A program made the position numbers and the translations under genes. Below are positions 62,874 to 64,000 of a stretch of 64,000 nucleotides of DNA, piece after piece; within the stretch, counting starts at the first letter, position 1, and the number at the start of each line of letters is the position of its first letter. Location of the stretch: positions 1,674,001 to 1,738,000 of the forward strand of contig NZ_RAQC01000001.1 of the NCBI RefSeq assembly GCF_003610405.1, given 5' to 3'. The notes beneath the pieces are model-generated. The model searched no databases. It saw only the letters and a program-made list of their open reading frames with translations, and had not been told where the DNA came from. Source of the DNA: Microbacterium sp. AG238 (GTDB taxonomy: Bacteria; Actinomycetota; Actinomycetes; Actinomycetales; Microbacteriaceae).

Positions 62874-63995
62874 TCAGACCGAGAGCGCGAACTCGGCGTC
62901 GAGAGCGTCGATCTCGCGGGTGACCTCGGCGACGCGACGGGCCCGATCCTCGGCGGGCAGCCACGACGCCTCGAACGACGAGATCGCCATCCGGCGGACC
63001 TGCTCGCGCGACGCACCGATCTGCTCCGTGACGATGCCGTACTCGGCGGCGAGGGTCGTGGGGAACATCCCGGGGTCGTCGGAGCACGGGATGACGTTGA
63101 GCCCGGCCTCGAGCATCGCGCCGATCGATGCGCGACGCCAGGGCCGCCACGAGCGGCGTGACGTGGTCGAGGCGACGGTGAACGCGACCTGCTCCTCGCG
63201 CATCCGCTCGACGACCGCGTCGTCCTCGAGCACGTAGTACCCGTGGTCGATGCGGTCGCAGCCGAGCAGATCGAGGCAGGTGATCGTGTTGACGGCGGTC
63301 GGGGCGTGCTCCGACGAATGCGCGGTGCGTCCGAGACCCGCCTCACCGGCCAGGCGGTACGCGTCGACGAAGCGCTCGGGCGGACCGGCGGTCTCGAGGT
63401 TGTCGAGACCGATGCCCGAGACGTACGGGTGGGGGTTGTCGACGACCCGGCGGACGACCGCGAGGGCCTCCTCGCCACTGCGGCTGCGATCGATCCCCTG
63501 GATCATCAGCCCCGTCATGCCGAAATCCCTCTCAGCCATCCGGATGCCGTCGGCGTACGCCTCGACGGCGCCGAGATACCCGAGCGACTCGAGGTGCGGC
63601 GGCAGCGCATCGAAGAAGAGCTCGAGGTGGCGCGTACCGCTGCGGCGGTGGGCGTCCTCGAAGGCCTCGTAGACGATGCGGGTGAGGTCGTCAGCATCCC
63701 GGAGCACCTCGACCACCCAGTTCGACACCTGGAAGAGCGAGTACGACACCTCCGGCTCATCTGCACCGCGCTGCTGCGGAACGGGGATGCGCGTGTTCCG
63801 GTAGAGGGCAGGGTCGGGCGGCAGCGAGTTGATGTCGGCGAAGATGCGCTCGGGGTCGGCGGGCAGTTCGAGCGACTCGCGGTGCGCCAGCTCGGCGAAC
63901 GTCGACGCGCGGACCGTGCCGATGAGGTGGCAGTGCAGGTCGGCCTTCGGCAGACGCTGCAGGTAGTCGACGGGGAGGGATGCTGCGGAAGTCAT
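62874..63995 (-). CDS. Adenosine deaminase-family enzyme
   Basis: 373 aa, amidohydrolase fold. Metal ligands in ADLHCHLIGTV (HxH) and the distal CSDDPGMFPTTL; the AHSSEHAP segment holds the His/Glu of catalysis. Deaminates adenosine or a related aminopurine. ATG 63995 is just inside the window edge, and the upstream control region is cut off. The substrate could be adenine or another base, since members of the family vary. Confidence 0.88.
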   Translation of the reverse strand: MTSAASLPVDYLQRLPKADLHCHLIGTVRASTFAELAHRESLELPADPERIFADINSLPPDPALYRNTRIPVPQQRGADEPEVSYSLFQVSNWVVEVLRDADDLTRIVYEAFEDAHRRSGTRHLELFFDALPPHLESLGYLGAVEAYADGIRMAERDFGMTGLMIQGIDRSRSGEEALAVVRRVVDNPHPYVSGIGLDNLETAGPPERFVDAYRLAGEAGLGRTAHSSEHAPTAVNTITCLDLLGCDRIDHGYYVLEDDAVVERMREEQVAFTVASTTSRRSWRPWRRASIGAMLEAGLNVIPCSDDPGMFPTTLAAEYGIVTEQIGASREQVRRMAISSFEASWLPAEDRARRVAEVTREIDALDAEFALSV

Positions 63996-64000
63996 GGTGC

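Overview
This is a high-GC actinobacterial chromosome segment, most likely Microbacterium or a close Microbacteriaceae relative. The evidence is the GC-rich third codon positions, frequent GTG starts, a HAIR-type heat-shock operator at dnaK, an sirB-cysG-nirBD locus with an NnaR-like HemD/winged-helix fusion, and the actinobacterial gene string tilS-hpt-ftsH-folEPBK-DUF3180-PH-PH-DUF2520-lysS. I recognise the genus only from protein and gene-order resemblance; no search was run.

Layout. 0-9.4 kb: the 5' two-thirds of dnaK with its promoter/operator, an orphan response regulator, an Atg22-like MFS carrier, an acetyltransferase, a BCCT carrier, two divergent MarR-like regulators with His-rich segments, dcd and a LacI repressor. 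9.4-15.1 kb: a LacI-controlled sugar operon with a binding lipoprotein, two permeases and a GH3 glycosidase, but no ATPase. 15.1-18.4 kb: tRNA-Gly(CCC) followed by an accessory patch with hipBA and a frameshifted remnant of an alpha/beta hydrolase gene. 18.4-26.4 kb: a MOSC protein, then nitrite uptake and assimilation (FNT channel, nirB, nirD, cysG-type siroheme synthase, HemD-wHTH regulator, sirohydrochlorin chelatase), with the last five genes overlapping by 4 bp each.

26.4-32.1 kb: a ThuA-like protein, then a TetR repressor divergent from agmatine deiminase, an amidase and a PLP decarboxylase. 32.1-34.5 kb: a SipW-type signal peptidase with three exported substrate-like proteins. 34.5-40 kb: a lipoprotein with an internal duplication, cardiolipin synthase, a DUF4192 protein and lysS. 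40-50.3 kb: a long leftward block with a SUMF1-like protein, DUF2520, two PH-domain membrane proteins, DUF3180, the folate genes folK/B/P/E, ftsH, hpt and tilS. 50.3-50.8 kb: a repeat-rich spacer. 50.8-53.4 kb: ppa, a large palindromic terminator, a Tat-type coiled-coil M23 peptidase, and tRNAs Glu, Asp and Phe. 53.4-64 kb: an HxlR/MFS pair, an SRAP (YedK/HMCES) protein with a tiny zinc ribbon beside it, DUF72, a divergent polysaccharide deacetylase, a GT2-GtrA fusion, a mycoredoxin, a pair of REP-like repeats, a DEAD-box helicase with a long leader, and an adenosine-deaminase-family enzyme.

Recurrent themes. At least ten genes have a TANNNT -10 box ending only 6-7 nt before the start codon, which implies leaderless mRNAs; in two cases the stop codon of the upstream gene forms part of that box. 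The most system-like loci are the SipW cassette and the agmatine deiminase/amidase/decarboxylase cluster. I saw no CRISPR array, prophage, transposase or rRNA operon.
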